Shown: in pieces, positions 25,459-34,286 of the stretch
Position numbering within the stretch: the stretch's first letter is position 1
How the letters are laid out: the number at the start of each line of letters is the position of its first letter
DNA from: JBFHRE01 sp041746105
GTDB lineage: Bacteria > Actinomycetota > Acidimicrobiia > Spongiisociales > ZC4RG35
DNA length: 64,000 nucleotides
Assembly: GCA_041746105.1 (NCBI GenBank)
Contig: JBGTHP010000014.1
Coordinates: 44,430 to 108,429 of the forward strand
Direction: 5' to 3'
The notes under the pieces: generated by a model
What the model saw: only the letters and a program-made list of their open reading frames with translations
What the model was told of the DNA's origin: nothing
Databases searched by the model: none
Translations under genes and position numbers: made by a program

Positions 25459-25824
25459 TCAAGGATCCTGAGCCAGCCACCGCCTGAGGCGTGTCGCCGA
25501 GGGAACGCCAAATGCCATCCATGACCGCTTCTCGCCAACCATCAGCATGGCCGGCACGCGGTCGACACCAAAGGCACCAAACGTCGAGGAATCGGATTCG
25601 TACGCAAACTCTATGAAACCGACACCAAGAGCGGCCAGAACATCGCGGACCCGCCCACAGGAGGAACATCCTTGTGCGGTGAAGAGGTAGACCCCATTGT
25701 CCAGCGTGGGGGTGCCTACGGAATGTCTGATCAAGGCCGCCCCCCTCCGCCACACCGAACCTGCGATCACTGCCGACATGGCGACACCGCCCACAAACAG
25801 GAGGCGGAAACCCAGATCACCCAT
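25459..25824 (-). CDS. Membrane-anchored thioredoxin-like protein
   Basis: A 121-residue protein with one N-terminal membrane segment (GFRLLFVGGVAMSAVIAGSV) and a small thioredoxin/glutaredoxin-like domain: strand 'GVYLFTAQGCSSCGRVRDVL' with Cys53 and Cys56 in a CSSC motif, then 'FGVDRVPAMLMVG' with the cis-proline typical of the fold. It may act as an extracytoplasmic thiol oxidoreductase. The ATG at 25824 overlaps the DUF5719 gene end by 8 bases; an ATG at 25845 is possible but has no ribosome site. Confidence 0.7.
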   Translation of the reverse strand: MGDLGFRLLFVGGVAMSAVIAGSVWRRGAALIRHSVGTPTLDNGVYLFTAQGCSSCGRVRDVLAALGVGFIEFAYESDSSTFGAFGVDRVPAMLMVGEKRSWMAFGVPSATRLRRWLAQDP

Positions 25825-27052
25825 CGATGGCGATCCCGGCGGCATAGGCGAGACCGGCGCCCATCGATGTCCAGACCGTCACGACCGGGGACTGTGCCAC
25901 CAAGGTGTATCCAATCTGGGTCGAGGCCATTGGAATCCCAAGGAGTGCGCCCGCCGGAACCACGATCGAAGTCCCTCCCCCATCGCTCCCGAATTCGATG
26001 AGACTGACCGACACGTCTTCGTCGCCAGGATTGAACACCCACACCGTTGTGGTTCCAGGCAGCACCCCGGCACCGGGAAGTACCCAGGACGAGGCAGGCG
26101 AACCGGCCGCAGGCCCGCCCGCCATGGTGTCATCACCCTCGAGCGAGATCGCAGCAACCACCGGGCCGGCCGAGATCACCCTGACCGCCTGGGCGGTCCC
26201 GAGTTCATCCGCCATCACGTCGAACTGGGCTCCGGCGGGAACCGAGTTGTCGATCGCCGCCTCGACCAAACCTTCGGTGGTGTAGAGATCGATCTGGAAT
26301 GGAATCGCGCCGACGGTTGCGGGGACAATAGTGAGATGTCTGGTGAGGCCCTCTATAGGTGGAAAGATGGCCCACCACTCGTCGGCCCCGGCAACGGCCT
26401 CGGATGCCCTCCCGTCATCGGGTCCCGTTTCGTAGACAACTCCGTGGACGGAACCGCTTCGCACGCTCAACGTCAGTGAAAGGTGCCGACGAAGCGGAAG
26501 TATCCGTGATACGTCCCGAACCGCAATCGCGCCGGCAGGCACCACCATCGAATCGAGCTCTGAAGCGGTGTCACTCCCGACCTCACTGCTCGACGTGATA
26601 TCGATCACGGCATCGAGCGCATACGGGTTTGCCAGCACCAGGCTCACCTGACGCCCATTCCCCGTCGAGATACCCGATATCACCAGCGGAGCGGTTGAGA
26701 CGGCAGAACAATTGGCAGCCAAGTCGATCAACCCGTCACTCTCCACGACCGCAGCGCCGCCGGGTCCGACAAAATCGATGAGGGCCGACCCCTCGCCCGA
26801 TGGTGTCACCTCGTCGACCGAAAGAGATCCGTCACCCGTGGTGATCGATTCACCTCCAACCGAAATCTCCGCCTCGCCGATGACGTTCAGCGAACCGGTC
26901 TGCCCACGCCCCACCGAAACGATGCATCCGGCCGCATTCGGCGCAATGATCGTTGGATCGGTCACGGTCGGATTCGAGGCGACCGGTGGCCGTGCCGAGT
27001 ACGCGCCGAATGCCAGGACAACGATCACGGCGAGCCATGTGACACGACTCAT
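25817..27052 (-). CDS. DUF5719 family secreted/anchored protein
   Basis: A 411-residue protein with an N-terminal signal/anchor (VTWLAVIVVLAFGAYSA) and a beta-rich extracytoplasmic region. Repeats of the type 'V..NP......V.I......' are seen ('VLANPYALDAVIDITSS', 'VWVFNPGDEDVSVSLIEF'). This is the organisation of DUF5719, which in actinobacteria follows a large glycosyltransferase gene, as here. The ATG overlaps the stop of that gene by 4 bases. Function unknown; a role in envelope glycan handling is inferred from position only. Confidence 0.75.
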   Translation of the reverse strand: MSRVTWLAVIVVLAFGAYSARPPVASNPTVTDPTIIAPNAAGCIVSVGRGQTGSLNVIGEAEISVGGESITTGDGSLSVDEVTPSGEGSALIDFVGPGGAAVVESDGLIDLAANCSAVSTAPLVISGISTGNGRQVSLVLANPYALDAVIDITSSSEVGSDTASELDSMVVPAGAIAVRDVSRILPLRRHLSLTLSVRSGSVHGVVYETGPDDGRASEAVAGADEWWAIFPPIEGLTRHLTIVPATVGAIPFQIDLYTTEGLVEAAIDNSVPAGAQFDVMADELGTAQAVRVISAGPVVAAISLEGDDTMAGGPAAGSPASSWVLPGAGVLPGTTTVWVFNPGDEDVSVSLIEFGSDGGGTSIVVPAGALLGIPMASTQIGYTLVAQSPVVTVWTSMGAGLAYAAGIAIDG

Positions 27053-29787
27053 GGCTTTTTTCTCCCAAGCCATACCGCGCCGGCGGCGAGAGCCATGGCG
27101 GCGGGAATCGCCAGAGCAAGCCCGAGCCGGAGTGGGTCAGGCCGGTACTGCAGAACACCCGACGAAGCCGGGATCCGGTTAGCCCATCCGTCACGATCTG
27201 CGGCCCAGCCGCCATCAAAATTGTCGGCCAACCGAATCGATTCGACGGGAGGTCCTGTGAGCGTGTCGCCTTCGTACATCCAGTCGGCAGAGCCGGATTC
27301 GACCCGCGCCGAGGCCACGGTGTTCTCGAATACCCTCACTCCCGGCGATACCGAAACCTCGCGAACGTCGAGTTGGGTGTTGAAGCCTCTGCTGAATCCG
27401 GAGTCTCCGACGACGACGATCCAGCGGATGGCAAAAGGAGCGAGCTCGGCTCCGGGACGGAGGCTCCCCCCGCCCGCAACCACGTCGAGCATTTCGCGCA
27501 TTGCCCGGTCGCCGATGCGCTCTTCCGGGAGGTGGGCCTGATCGAACCCGAAGAGGGGCCCGTTGACGAGGCGGAATTCGTAGAACCCGGCGGCGCGCAC
27601 CTCGCCAGGAAGGGATCCCGCAGGCCCCACCAGGAGGACTCGCTCACTGCTCGGGTTCGACGAAAGGGCTCCCACGAACTCGAGGCGCTCGCCCCACCCA
27701 TCGTCTTCCAGGCCAAGTGACCCACCGACTGCCGCCGGCAACGACATCATCACCACCCCGACGACGGCAAATGAAACCACAACCTGGATCGACTTTCGCA
27801 GACCGACCGAATCGTCATCTAGGGCAATGAGGGCACCGGCGACTAGACCCAGACCCAGCGAAGCAAACACGAGACCGGCGTTTTGAGCCTCGAGACCGAG
27901 GCCGGCCACCGCGGCCACGATCACACCAGACAGGGAAAGAATCCCGCCCCAGGCGACTATCCGCCACGCCCGATCGGCAGCGGACAGCAGACCAAGTACC
28001 AGCGTCCCGGCGCCGGCATAGATCAGCCAGGGCGGAGGCCAGAGAGCCCGTCCCCCCTCAAAAAGGACGGTGGGATCTACGGCAAGCAAGTAGGGAGAGG
28101 CTGCAAGGGTTCCAACGAGACCAACTACCGCCACCGCCACCGCCGTTCTCGACCAGCGCGCCTTTGCGACCGCCGCTCCAACCAGGATCGCCGTCACCGC
28201 CATCACCGGGAACCACCAGGTTCCGACCACCCCGGCCACGGTGGCCAGAACCAATCGACCCGTCCAGCCGAGCATCGAGCCCTCCGGACGGAGAGCCCAG
28301 ACGATCACCCAAACCAGTGGGCCGAGAGCAAGCAGGCCTGTCCACTGACCGGCCTCACCTTGCATTTGCACAAAGGGGCCAACGACCACCAGTAGACCTG
28401 CGAGGTGACGTGACGGTCCGGATATCCCCATCCGTTCGAGAAGCCGGCCGGTGCCGACCACTGCCGCAATCAACGATGCCGCAACCGCAACATTACGGGC
28501 GCCTTGCCACCCGCCCAGAACCGCCTGTAAGAGCGACAGCCCGGCTACCGACGGGGGCACCGGTTCGGGGGACCCGAGGCCGGTCGTATTCCAACCGCCG
28601 GCAAAACCGCGCACAACCTGCCACGGGTTATCACCCAGAGGCAGAGAAAAACCACCGACGGGGGCGGTGCCGAACCAGAGGCCGCGGGACGCGATCGCCA
28701 CGACGGAAATGACCATGACCAAGACCACCAATGCGGCCGCCCCTGAATCGTCCTCGACCTCGTCCTCGGAGAGCACACCTGGCTCTCGATCGATGACCCA
28801 CCCGAGTCGTTCGCCAAAGTCGCTCGAAAGGTTGCGCAGTCGGATCGACCCACCGACCTGATGACGGAACAACTCCTCGTCGGAGGTGACCCTGACCGAC
28901 TTGAGGACCCGGCGCGCCGACCAGGTCGACCCCAGCATCGCAATGTTCCAGATCAGAGCACGCAAATAGTCGGCCAGTGGTCGAAACTGGCGAAGCAACA
29001 GGCGGGCAACTCCGTCGATCATCGCCACGACAAAGCCGACCGGCACCACCCAGAGGAGAGTCAAAAGGCGGTATACCTTGAACATCGAACGCATGCGCCC
29101 GGCCTGCTCTCGCCATCCGGCGACGTCGTGGGTGCAATCACGCGAATGAAAGACTTCCGAAGAAGGGACAACCATCACCCTGGCGCCCGCCAATCGGGCC
29201 CGTTGCGACAAATCCATCCCAGCGGCGCCGGGTGGGATCTTCTGATCCGTTCCCTGCAAACCACGAAGAAGGTCTCGGCGGATGAGCAGAGATACACCGG
29301 AGACGTGGGCCACGTCCCTGACAACGTCGTATTGTTCGAGATCTACCTCGTCCTCGTCCAGTCCGAGATACGGCTCGCCAAACACGTCGGTCGCTCCACC
29401 TACCGACTCGAGACGGTCTCTGATCGCGGCGTCGAGGATCTTCGAACCAACAAGCGAGGCATCGTTGCGCTGAGATTCGAAAACGAGGGCGGCCAGGGCG
29501 TCTGGCCTAGGTTCTGAATCACCGTGCAGAATCCAGACCATCTCGATTTCGGGACCGGTCCCGGCAGCGAGCGCAGCCATCGAACCAAACGAGGTCATTC
29601 CGTTGGCTTCGGCAAAGGCGGTCTGTGCAGCGTCGGCGCCAATGACCGAAATGGATTCGACTTCGTAAGCTTGGCGCGACAATGCCGCCACGGTGCCTTC
29701 AAGCGATACACCCCGGATTGCGACAATGGCGATCGAGACCGCTGCACTGGCGGCGCGAGTTGAAACCTCGAGGTCGGGAATGGACAT
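27049..29787 (-). CDS. Large GT2 glycosyltransferase with multi-pass membrane domain
   Basis: The N-terminal part (about residues 10-250) is a GT2 domain ('VSIAIVAIRGVSLEGTVAAL', a DxD-like site in 'ILHGDSEPRPDAL', 'VSGVSLLIRRDLL'). It is followed by about 12 membrane segments and a C-terminal extracytoplasmic domain ending in one more helix and 'WLGRKKP'. This domain order is that of actinobacterial glycosyltransferases paired with DUF5719. The start is uncertain: ATG 29787 gives MSIPDLEV and a 912-residue product, ATG 29817 adds ten residues; neither has a clear ribosome site. It is divergent from cofD with a gap of only 33 bases. Confidence 0.82.
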   Translation of the reverse strand: MSIPDLEVSTRAASAAVSIAIVAIRGVSLEGTVAALSRQAYEVESISVIGADAAQTAFAEANGMTSFGSMAALAAGTGPEIEMVWILHGDSEPRPDALAALVFESQRNDASLVGSKILDAAIRDRLESVGGATDVFGEPYLGLDEDEVDLEQYDVVRDVAHVSGVSLLIRRDLLRGLQGTDQKIPPGAAGMDLSQRARLAGARVMVVPSSEVFHSRDCTHDVAGWREQAGRMRSMFKVYRLLTLLWVVPVGFVVAMIDGVARLLLRQFRPLADYLRALIWNIAMLGSTWSARRVLKSVRVTSDEELFRHQVGGSIRLRNLSSDFGERLGWVIDREPGVLSEDEVEDDSGAAALVVLVMVISVVAIASRGLWFGTAPVGGFSLPLGDNPWQVVRGFAGGWNTTGLGSPEPVPPSVAGLSLLQAVLGGWQGARNVAVAASLIAAVVGTGRLLERMGISGPSRHLAGLLVVVGPFVQMQGEAGQWTGLLALGPLVWVIVWALRPEGSMLGWTGRLVLATVAGVVGTWWFPVMAVTAILVGAAVAKARWSRTAVAVAVVGLVGTLAASPYLLAVDPTVLFEGGRALWPPPWLIYAGAGTLVLGLLSAADRAWRIVAWGGILSLSGVIVAAVAGLGLEAQNAGLVFASLGLGLVAGALIALDDDSVGLRKSIQVVVSFAVVGVVMMSLPAAVGGSLGLEDDGWGERLEFVGALSSNPSSERVLLVGPAGSLPGEVRAAGFYEFRLVNGPLFGFDQAHLPEERIGDRAMREMLDVVAGGGSLRPGAELAPFAIRWIVVVGDSGFSRGFNTQLDVREVSVSPGVRVFENTVASARVESGSADWMYEGDTLTGPPVESIRLADNFDGGWAADRDGWANRIPASSGVLQYRPDPLRLGLALAIPAAMALAAGAVWLGRKKP

Positions 29788-29820
29788 GAATAGATCATTG
29801 TGCCGGGGTGGAGCCATACC

Positions 29821-30732
29821 GTGCAATCTCATCTGAAGGTCACACTGCTGGCGGGAGGGATCGGAGGATCGCGGCTGGCGGTGGGTTTTGACGCACTACC
29901 CGACGTCGACCTCACGATCATCGGCAATGTGGGCGACGACGACGAAATCCTCGGCATGTATGTCTCGCCGGACCTCGACACGCTGTGTTACACCCTCGCC
30001 GGAGTGGAAGGCCCACTGGGTTGGGGAAGGGCGGACGAGTCCTGGCGGGCGATGGACGAACTCGAAAAACTGGGCGGCGATGTGACGTTCCGTCTCGGGG
30101 ACGTCGATCTGGCGACCAACATCTTCAGAACGACGAGGCTCGCAAGCGGCGCTTCCCTCTCCCAGGTCACCTCCGAAATCGCCGCCCGGCACGGGATTTC
30201 GGCAAACCTGATCCCGGCCAGTGACAACCGGATCAGAACTCGAGTCGAAACCGCGGATGGGGACGAACTCGATTTCCAGACCTATTTTGTGAGGCGCGGG
30301 CACCGCGATCCGGTCGCGGCCGTGTTCTACGCCGGTGTGGATACCGCAACCCCTGCCCCCGGCGTCGTGGACGCACTGCTCGGAGCCGACCTCGTCGTCA
30401 TCGCTCCGTCCAACCCTGTTCTGTCCATCCTCCCAATAACCGAGATCGCAGGAATCGGGAACATCTTCGAAAAGCTGGAACGAGTGGTCGCGGTCAGCCC
30501 ACTGGTGGAGGGAAAGGCCGTGAAAGGACCCACGGCCGAATTACTCACCGCCCTTGGATTCTCCGCCACCCACACCGGTGTTCTAGATGTCTACCGAGGC
30601 ATCGTCACCGATCTGGTCACTGATTCACCAATCCCATCCGGGGCCGTGCGGAACCTCGTCACCGACACACTGATCGCCGAGCGCCACCAGGCGGGCCGTC
30701 TGGCGAAGGAGATCATCTCATGGGTCAGCTGA
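29821..30732 (+). CDS. fbiA: 2-phospho-L-lactate/phosphoenolpyruvate transferase (F420 biosynthesis)
   Basis: FbiA/CofD transfers the activated phospho-lactate or PEP moiety onto 7,8-didemethyl-8-hydroxy-5-deazariboflavin to form F420-0 or its dehydro form. The 303-residue product begins VQSHLKVTLLAGGIGGSRLA, with the typical nucleotide-binding 'LAGGIGGSR'. The 'NVGDDDEILGMYVSPDLDT' and 'IAPSNPVLSILPI' blocks follow. The GTG at 29821 is preceded by GGTGGAG at good spacing. The 3' end overlaps the next gene (cofE) by 13 bases, indicating coupled translation. fbiC and fbiD are not in this window. Confidence 0.95.
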   Translation: MQSHLKVTLLAGGIGGSRLAVGFDALPDVDLTIIGNVGDDDEILGMYVSPDLDTLCYTLAGVEGPLGWGRADESWRAMDELEKLGGDVTFRLGDVDLATNIFRTTRLASGASLSQVTSEIAARHGISANLIPASDNRIRTRVETADGDELDFQTYFVRRGHRDPVAAVFYAGVDTATPAPGVVDALLGADLVVIAPSNPVLSILPITEIAGIGNIFEKLERVVAVSPLVEGKAVKGPTAELLTALGFSATHTGVLDVYRGIVTDLVTDSPIPSGAVRNLVTDTLIAERHQAGRLAKEIISWVS

Positions 30733-31427
30733 CCATTTTTGGCATCGAGGGAATCGGCGAGGTTGCCCGGGGTGACGACATTGCCGAATTGATCGCCGAC
30801 GCGCTCGAAAATCAAAAGCTGGTGCCGGCCGACGGCGACGTGCTGGTGGTCACACACAAGATCGTCTCGAAATCCGAAGGCAAGGTCGTCGATCTGGCCG
30901 ACGATCATCCAGACGCCCACCGCTATCTGATCGAGCAGGAGGCGGTCGCGATCATCCGGCGCCGGGGGCCCCTGGTCATCGCCCAAACCAAACACGGTTT
31001 CATCTGCGCCAATGCCGGAATCGACCGATCGAACGCCGGTCCCGGTCGCGCGATTCTTCTGCCCGACGATCCGGACAAGTCTGCCAACCGTCTGCGGATC
31101 CGTCTGGAACGGCATTTCGGGGTTCGCCTCGGCGTCATCATCTCCGACACTTTTGGCCGCGCTTGGAGGCGGGGACTGGTCGATGTCGCCATAGGAGTGG
31201 CCGGGATGGAACCAATCGCCGACCTTCGAGGATCTGCCGACAGTTTCGGCAAGGTCCTAGAGGTGACCGAGGTAGCGATCGCAGACGAGATCGCGGCGGC
31301 AGCCGATCTTGTGATGGGGAAGGCGACCGGAACTCCGGTGGCCTTGGTCAGGGGCGTGGCTTGGGAACCGGGAGACTCCGGGGTTGGGGCCTTGATACGG
31401 CCCCCGGCCGAGGACATGTTCCGTTGA
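30720..31427 (+). CDS. fbiB: F420-0:gamma-glutamyl ligase, CofE domain only
   Basis: The enzyme adds gamma-linked glutamates to F420-0. The 235-residue product matches the CofE/FbiB N-terminal ligase domain (FGIEGIGEVARGDDIAELI, 'VVTHKIVSKSEGKVVDL', 'RLGVIISDTFGRAWR', ending 'IRPPAEDMFR'). Mycobacterial FbiB is about 450 residues because a nitroreductase-like FMN domain is fused behind it; that half is absent here and the reading frame stops cleanly. The reduction step of dehydro-F420-0 would need another protein. It converges on the LCP gene with 3 bases between stops. Confidence 0.93.
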   Translation: MGQLTIFGIEGIGEVARGDDIAELIADALENQKLVPADGDVLVVTHKIVSKSEGKVVDLADDHPDAHRYLIEQEAVAIIRRRGPLVIAQTKHGFICANAGIDRSNAGPGRAILLPDDPDKSANRLRIRLERHFGVRLGVIISDTFGRAWRRGLVDVAIGVAGMEPIADLRGSADSFGKVLEVTEVAIADEIAAAADLVMGKATGTPVALVRGVAWEPGDSGVGALIRPPAEDMFR

Positions 31428-31430
31428 CGA

Positions 31431-32729
31431 TCAGTTCGTGGTGCCGATGAAGTCGCCGCCCACGACGACGATCCCGTCGACTCCATCTGGAACCGACCCG
31501 GCGTCGACTCGACCAAAACCGAGGGCATCTATCACTATCTGGGCGCGAGCGACGTCAGCCGGCCGCACGATGACAACCGTCGTGGTGAATGTTTTTTGTT
31601 CGGCATCACCGACCCCGACGATGGAGAACCCTCGTGCCTCGAGCTGGGACGCTGCCGCCCCGGCACTTCCTTCGATGCCATTCCCGTTGAGCACCTGGAG
31701 ACGCAAGGCGTCGCTCGACGCCTGCCCGTTGAGCGGATTGCCGGCCAAAAAGGCGCCGAGCATGGCAGTGGCTTCTGGTTCGTCCCGCCGTAGGACCGAC
31801 GCCTCCCCCACCGTGTCGCCATATGTCGGCAACGTCGCCGAATCGATGTTCGATGAAGTGATGCCCCGCATCGAGAACCCGAGTTCGATCAGAGACGAAT
31901 CTGCGAGTTCGGAATCCAACGTCAGGTGTTGTGCGAACGAAGCGGCGATGGACCCGGCCTCGGCGATGTTGGCGGGGCGTTTGGCCGCAGAAAGAATGGC
32001 CAGGATCAGCTGCTGCTGACGGCGAGTTCGACCTATGTCGTTGGCGTCGACAGATGTCCACCCATCCGGTTGACGTTCTTGATAACTGCGAGACCGGGCA
32101 TAGGCCAGGGCCTGATCCCCCATCAGCGTCTGGGAACCCGCCTGTACGTTCAGACCCGACTTCGAGTCACGAGCAGCGTACGGAAAATCGATCGTTACCC
32201 CGCCCAATTCGTCGACGATGGCTTTGAAACCCACAAAGTCGACCTCGACATAATGGTTCACTTCCACACCAAAATTCGATTTGATCGTCGACACGAGAAG
32301 AGTTGAGCCGCCGATCGCGTACGCCGCGTTGAGCTTGGACGATCCGTTGCCCGGAATATCGACCCAGAGGTCGCGAGGCAGGCTCAGCATCGCTGCTCTG
32401 CCTTGTCCCGGATAAACCCGGAGAAGGATCATCACGTCGGAGCGCTCTCCGCCGACGGCGCCGAAGTTGGAGAGATCGTCCAGACCCTCTCGCGAGTCAC
32501 TGCCGACAAGAAGAAAGGTGACAGGGTCGCCCACGGTCAAGGGATCGAGGACACCAACTACGTTCGAGTCCCGCGTCGCGTTGTTCGCGATCGCGGACTG
32601 CACGGTGACCAGGCGCCAAAAGACCACGCCGACCAAGAAGTTGGCCAGGACCAGCAGGGTGATGACCGTCCGCTTGAAGATTTTCGAGCGGCGCGGAGCG
32701 GAATTCGGCGCGGGAGTAGTAGGAGTCAT
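31431..32729 (-). CDS. LytR-CpsA-Psr (LCP) family glycopolymer ligase
   Basis: LCP enzymes attach lipid-linked glycopolymers (in mycobacteria, arabinogalactan) to peptidoglycan. The 432-residue protein has a short cytosolic tail, one membrane helix (TVITLLVLANFLVGVVFWRL), the LCP domain (about 65-240, with 'FLLVGSDSREG', 'SDVMILLRV', 'SLPRDLWVDIPG', 'KLNAAYAIGG' and 'ALAYARSRS') and a C-terminal LytR_C domain ('LRLQVLNGNGIEGSAGAAAS'). The conserved Asp/Arg residues that bind the pyrophosphate are present. Its neighbours suggest housekeeping wall assembly (Rv3267-like position). Confidence 0.94.
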   Translation of the reverse strand: MTPTTPAPNSAPRRSKIFKRTVITLLVLANFLVGVVFWRLVTVQSAIANNATRDSNVVGVLDPLTVGDPVTFLLVGSDSREGLDDLSNFGAVGGERSDVMILLRVYPGQGRAAMLSLPRDLWVDIPGNGSSKLNAAYAIGGSTLLVSTIKSNFGVEVNHYVEVDFVGFKAIVDELGGVTIDFPYAARDSKSGLNVQAGSQTLMGDQALAYARSRSYQERQPDGWTSVDANDIGRTRRQQQLILAILSAAKRPANIAEAGSIAASFAQHLTLDSELADSSLIELGFSMRGITSSNIDSATLPTYGDTVGEASVLRRDEPEATAMLGAFLAGNPLNGQASSDALRLQVLNGNGIEGSAGAAASQLEARGFSIVGVGDAEQKTFTTTVVIVRPADVARAQIVIDALGFGRVDAGSVPDGVDGIVVVGGDFIGTTN

Positions 32730-32732
32730 ATG

Positions 32733-32738
32733 AAGGAG
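32733..32738 (+). promoter_or_regulatory. Ribosome-binding site deciding the start of the hydrolase gene
   Basis: AAGGAG lies 9 bases before the ATG at 32748. Later in-frame candidates (GTG 32808, GTG 32841, ATG 32844) have weaker or badly spaced sites. Confidence 0.6.
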
Positions 32739-32747
32739 ACGGCCAGA

Positions 32748-33557
32748 ATGGTATCAAGGTTCCGAGCTGTCTTCGCCGTGGGGCACGATCAGGCTAGATT
32801 TCTGCGGGTGGCAGTCCTATCTCACGAAGGCACCTATTCGGTGATGTTCAACGCGTTCGCGGTTCCGGTCGGCACCGGCTACCGACGCGGATACCTAGTT
32901 CGACCAGACAAGGCCGGCATTTGGCCGACCGTGATCATCCTTCCCGGCCTGGAAGGCACCAGTTCCCAGGAAAAGGCGATTGCCCGTTCGCTCGCACGCA
33001 AAGGTGTGGCGGCGGTTGTCGTCGACCCGTACCCGCATCCCCCATCGAGCGCCGAGGAAGCACTCCTCGCGTACAACGCACTCACCGACAGCGACGTCTT
33101 GCGAGTAATCGACGAGACGGCCGAGTTTTTGTCGAGTCCTGACGTCGACTGGGCTCACCCGGATCGATTGGGTCTGCTCGGGATCGATGTTGGTGGCCGT
33201 TTCGCCATCATCGGCGCGGCGCACCGACCCTATGTTGCAGCCTGTGCCGTGGTCGCCACCCCTCTCACCGGCGATGAGGAACGCCGCTACCCGGTTGCCG
33301 AGATGCTCGGTCACATTCCCACGCCGCTACTCGGGCTCTACGGAGCGGCCGATTCCTTGATCGCTGCCGAGTCGGTCGATGAGGCGCAGCGGCGCAATCC
33401 CGGCGGGACCTGGTTGTTGTACGAGGCAGCCGGTCATTCCTTTGCCGACGACACCTCTGCCGATTACGACAGCGGCGCAGCCGCCGACGCCATCGTCCGC
33501 ATCATCGGCTTTTTCGGCAACGCCCTGCCGGAACCACGTGAGGCCGAGCTCGGCTGA
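32748..33557 (+). CDS. Dienelactone hydrolase-like alpha/beta hydrolase
   Basis: A 269-residue alpha/beta hydrolase: 'TVIILPGLEG' carries the oxyanion region, 'DRLGLLGIDVGGRFAII' is the nucleophile elbow, where the expected nucleophile Ser/Cys is an aspartate (G-I-D-V-G-G), 'LLGLYGAADSLIAAE' holds the acidic residue and 'YEAAGHSFADD' the histidine. The substitution at the nucleophile position is odd and could mean a hydrolase with altered chemistry or a non-catalytic fold. The first 35 residues lack family character, so a later start is possible. It converges with birA with a single base between stops. Confidence 0.75.
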   Translation: MVSRFRAVFAVGHDQARFLRVAVLSHEGTYSVMFNAFAVPVGTGYRRGYLVRPDKAGIWPTVIILPGLEGTSSQEKAIARSLARKGVAAVVVDPYPHPPSSAEEALLAYNALTDSDVLRVIDETAEFLSSPDVDWAHPDRLGLLGIDVGGRFAIIGAAHRPYVAACAVVATPLTGDEERRYPVAEMLGHIPTPLLGLYGAADSLIAAESVDEAQRRNPGGTWLLYEAAGHSFADDTSADYDSGAAADAIVRIIGFFGNALPEPREAELG

Positions 33558-33558
33558 C

Positions 33559-34230
33559 TCACCCCGATTCGGCGCCGTCATCGAGCCGGACGTGACGGAC
33601 CTCGCCCGACACGAGCGTGCGTCGTCCTGACAGTGACTCGACCACAAGACCGCCTGACTCATCGATATCCACCGCCAGCCCCGAACCGTCCGGCACCCAT
33701 TTGATCGGCTGCCCGATTGTGGTGCATCGGTCCAGATACTCCTCCCGCGGCCACCTCGGAGCAGAGACCATCTGCAACAACTGACGAGCCCAATCTGCTG
33801 CAAGGGCGGAGGCAGCGTCTGGCCCTGGATCGAAGCGGTGGAGCGAGGCCGCACCGGCCGGAGGAGACTCCCAGAACAGATTCATCCCCAAGCCGACAAC
33901 TGTGACTTCATCGGCCGTCTCGCTGAGGATTCCGCCAACTTTGCCCGACGTAGAAACTACGTCATTGGGCCATTTGAGACCGAGTCCGGTGAGCCTCGCG
34001 ATCGACAACCCGGCCATGAGTGGGACAACCGTCAGTGCGGTCTCCCGCCGCCAGGCAACGGATGCCGCGAGCGCACGGTCGGCGTTGAGCCAACCCACCC
34101 CGGCACGCCCCCTGCCGCCACTTTGCCGGTCGGCCACGACCAAAACCGGTGTCCCGGAGAACCGGCTTCTGGCTTCGTCCTGGGTCGAGGCGACCTCGGG
34201 GAGCCTCACCATTGAATAGGGTGTATCCAT
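33559..34230 (-). CDS. birA: Biotin-[acetyl-CoA-carboxylase] ligase without regulatory domain
   Basis: The enzyme activates biotin to biotinyl-AMP and attaches it to the carrier-domain lysine. The catalytic motifs are GGRGRAGVGW (biotinyl-AMP loop, usually GRGRxGRxW) and 'GLKWPNDVV' with the catalytic lysine; 'GGILSE' follows. At 223 residues it lacks the N-terminal DNA-binding domain of E. coli BirA, so it is a group I ligase that does not repress transcription. Its neighbours are the carboxylase genes whose carrier domain it should modify. Confidence 0.93.
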   Translation of the reverse strand: MDTPYSMVRLPEVASTQDEARSRFSGTPVLVVADRQSGGRGRAGVGWLNADRALAASVAWRRETALTVVPLMAGLSIARLTGLGLKWPNDVVSTSGKVGGILSETADEVTVVGLGMNLFWESPPAGAASLHRFDPGPDAASALAADWARQLLQMVSAPRWPREEYLDRCTTIGQPIKWVPDGSGLAVDIDESGGLVVESLSGRRTLVSGEVRHVRLDDGAESG

Positions 34231-34286
34231 CGGACCTCGGCTGGAGTCAAAGCCAGCGTAGGCGGGACAAGAAAGAGAGGTGCCCG

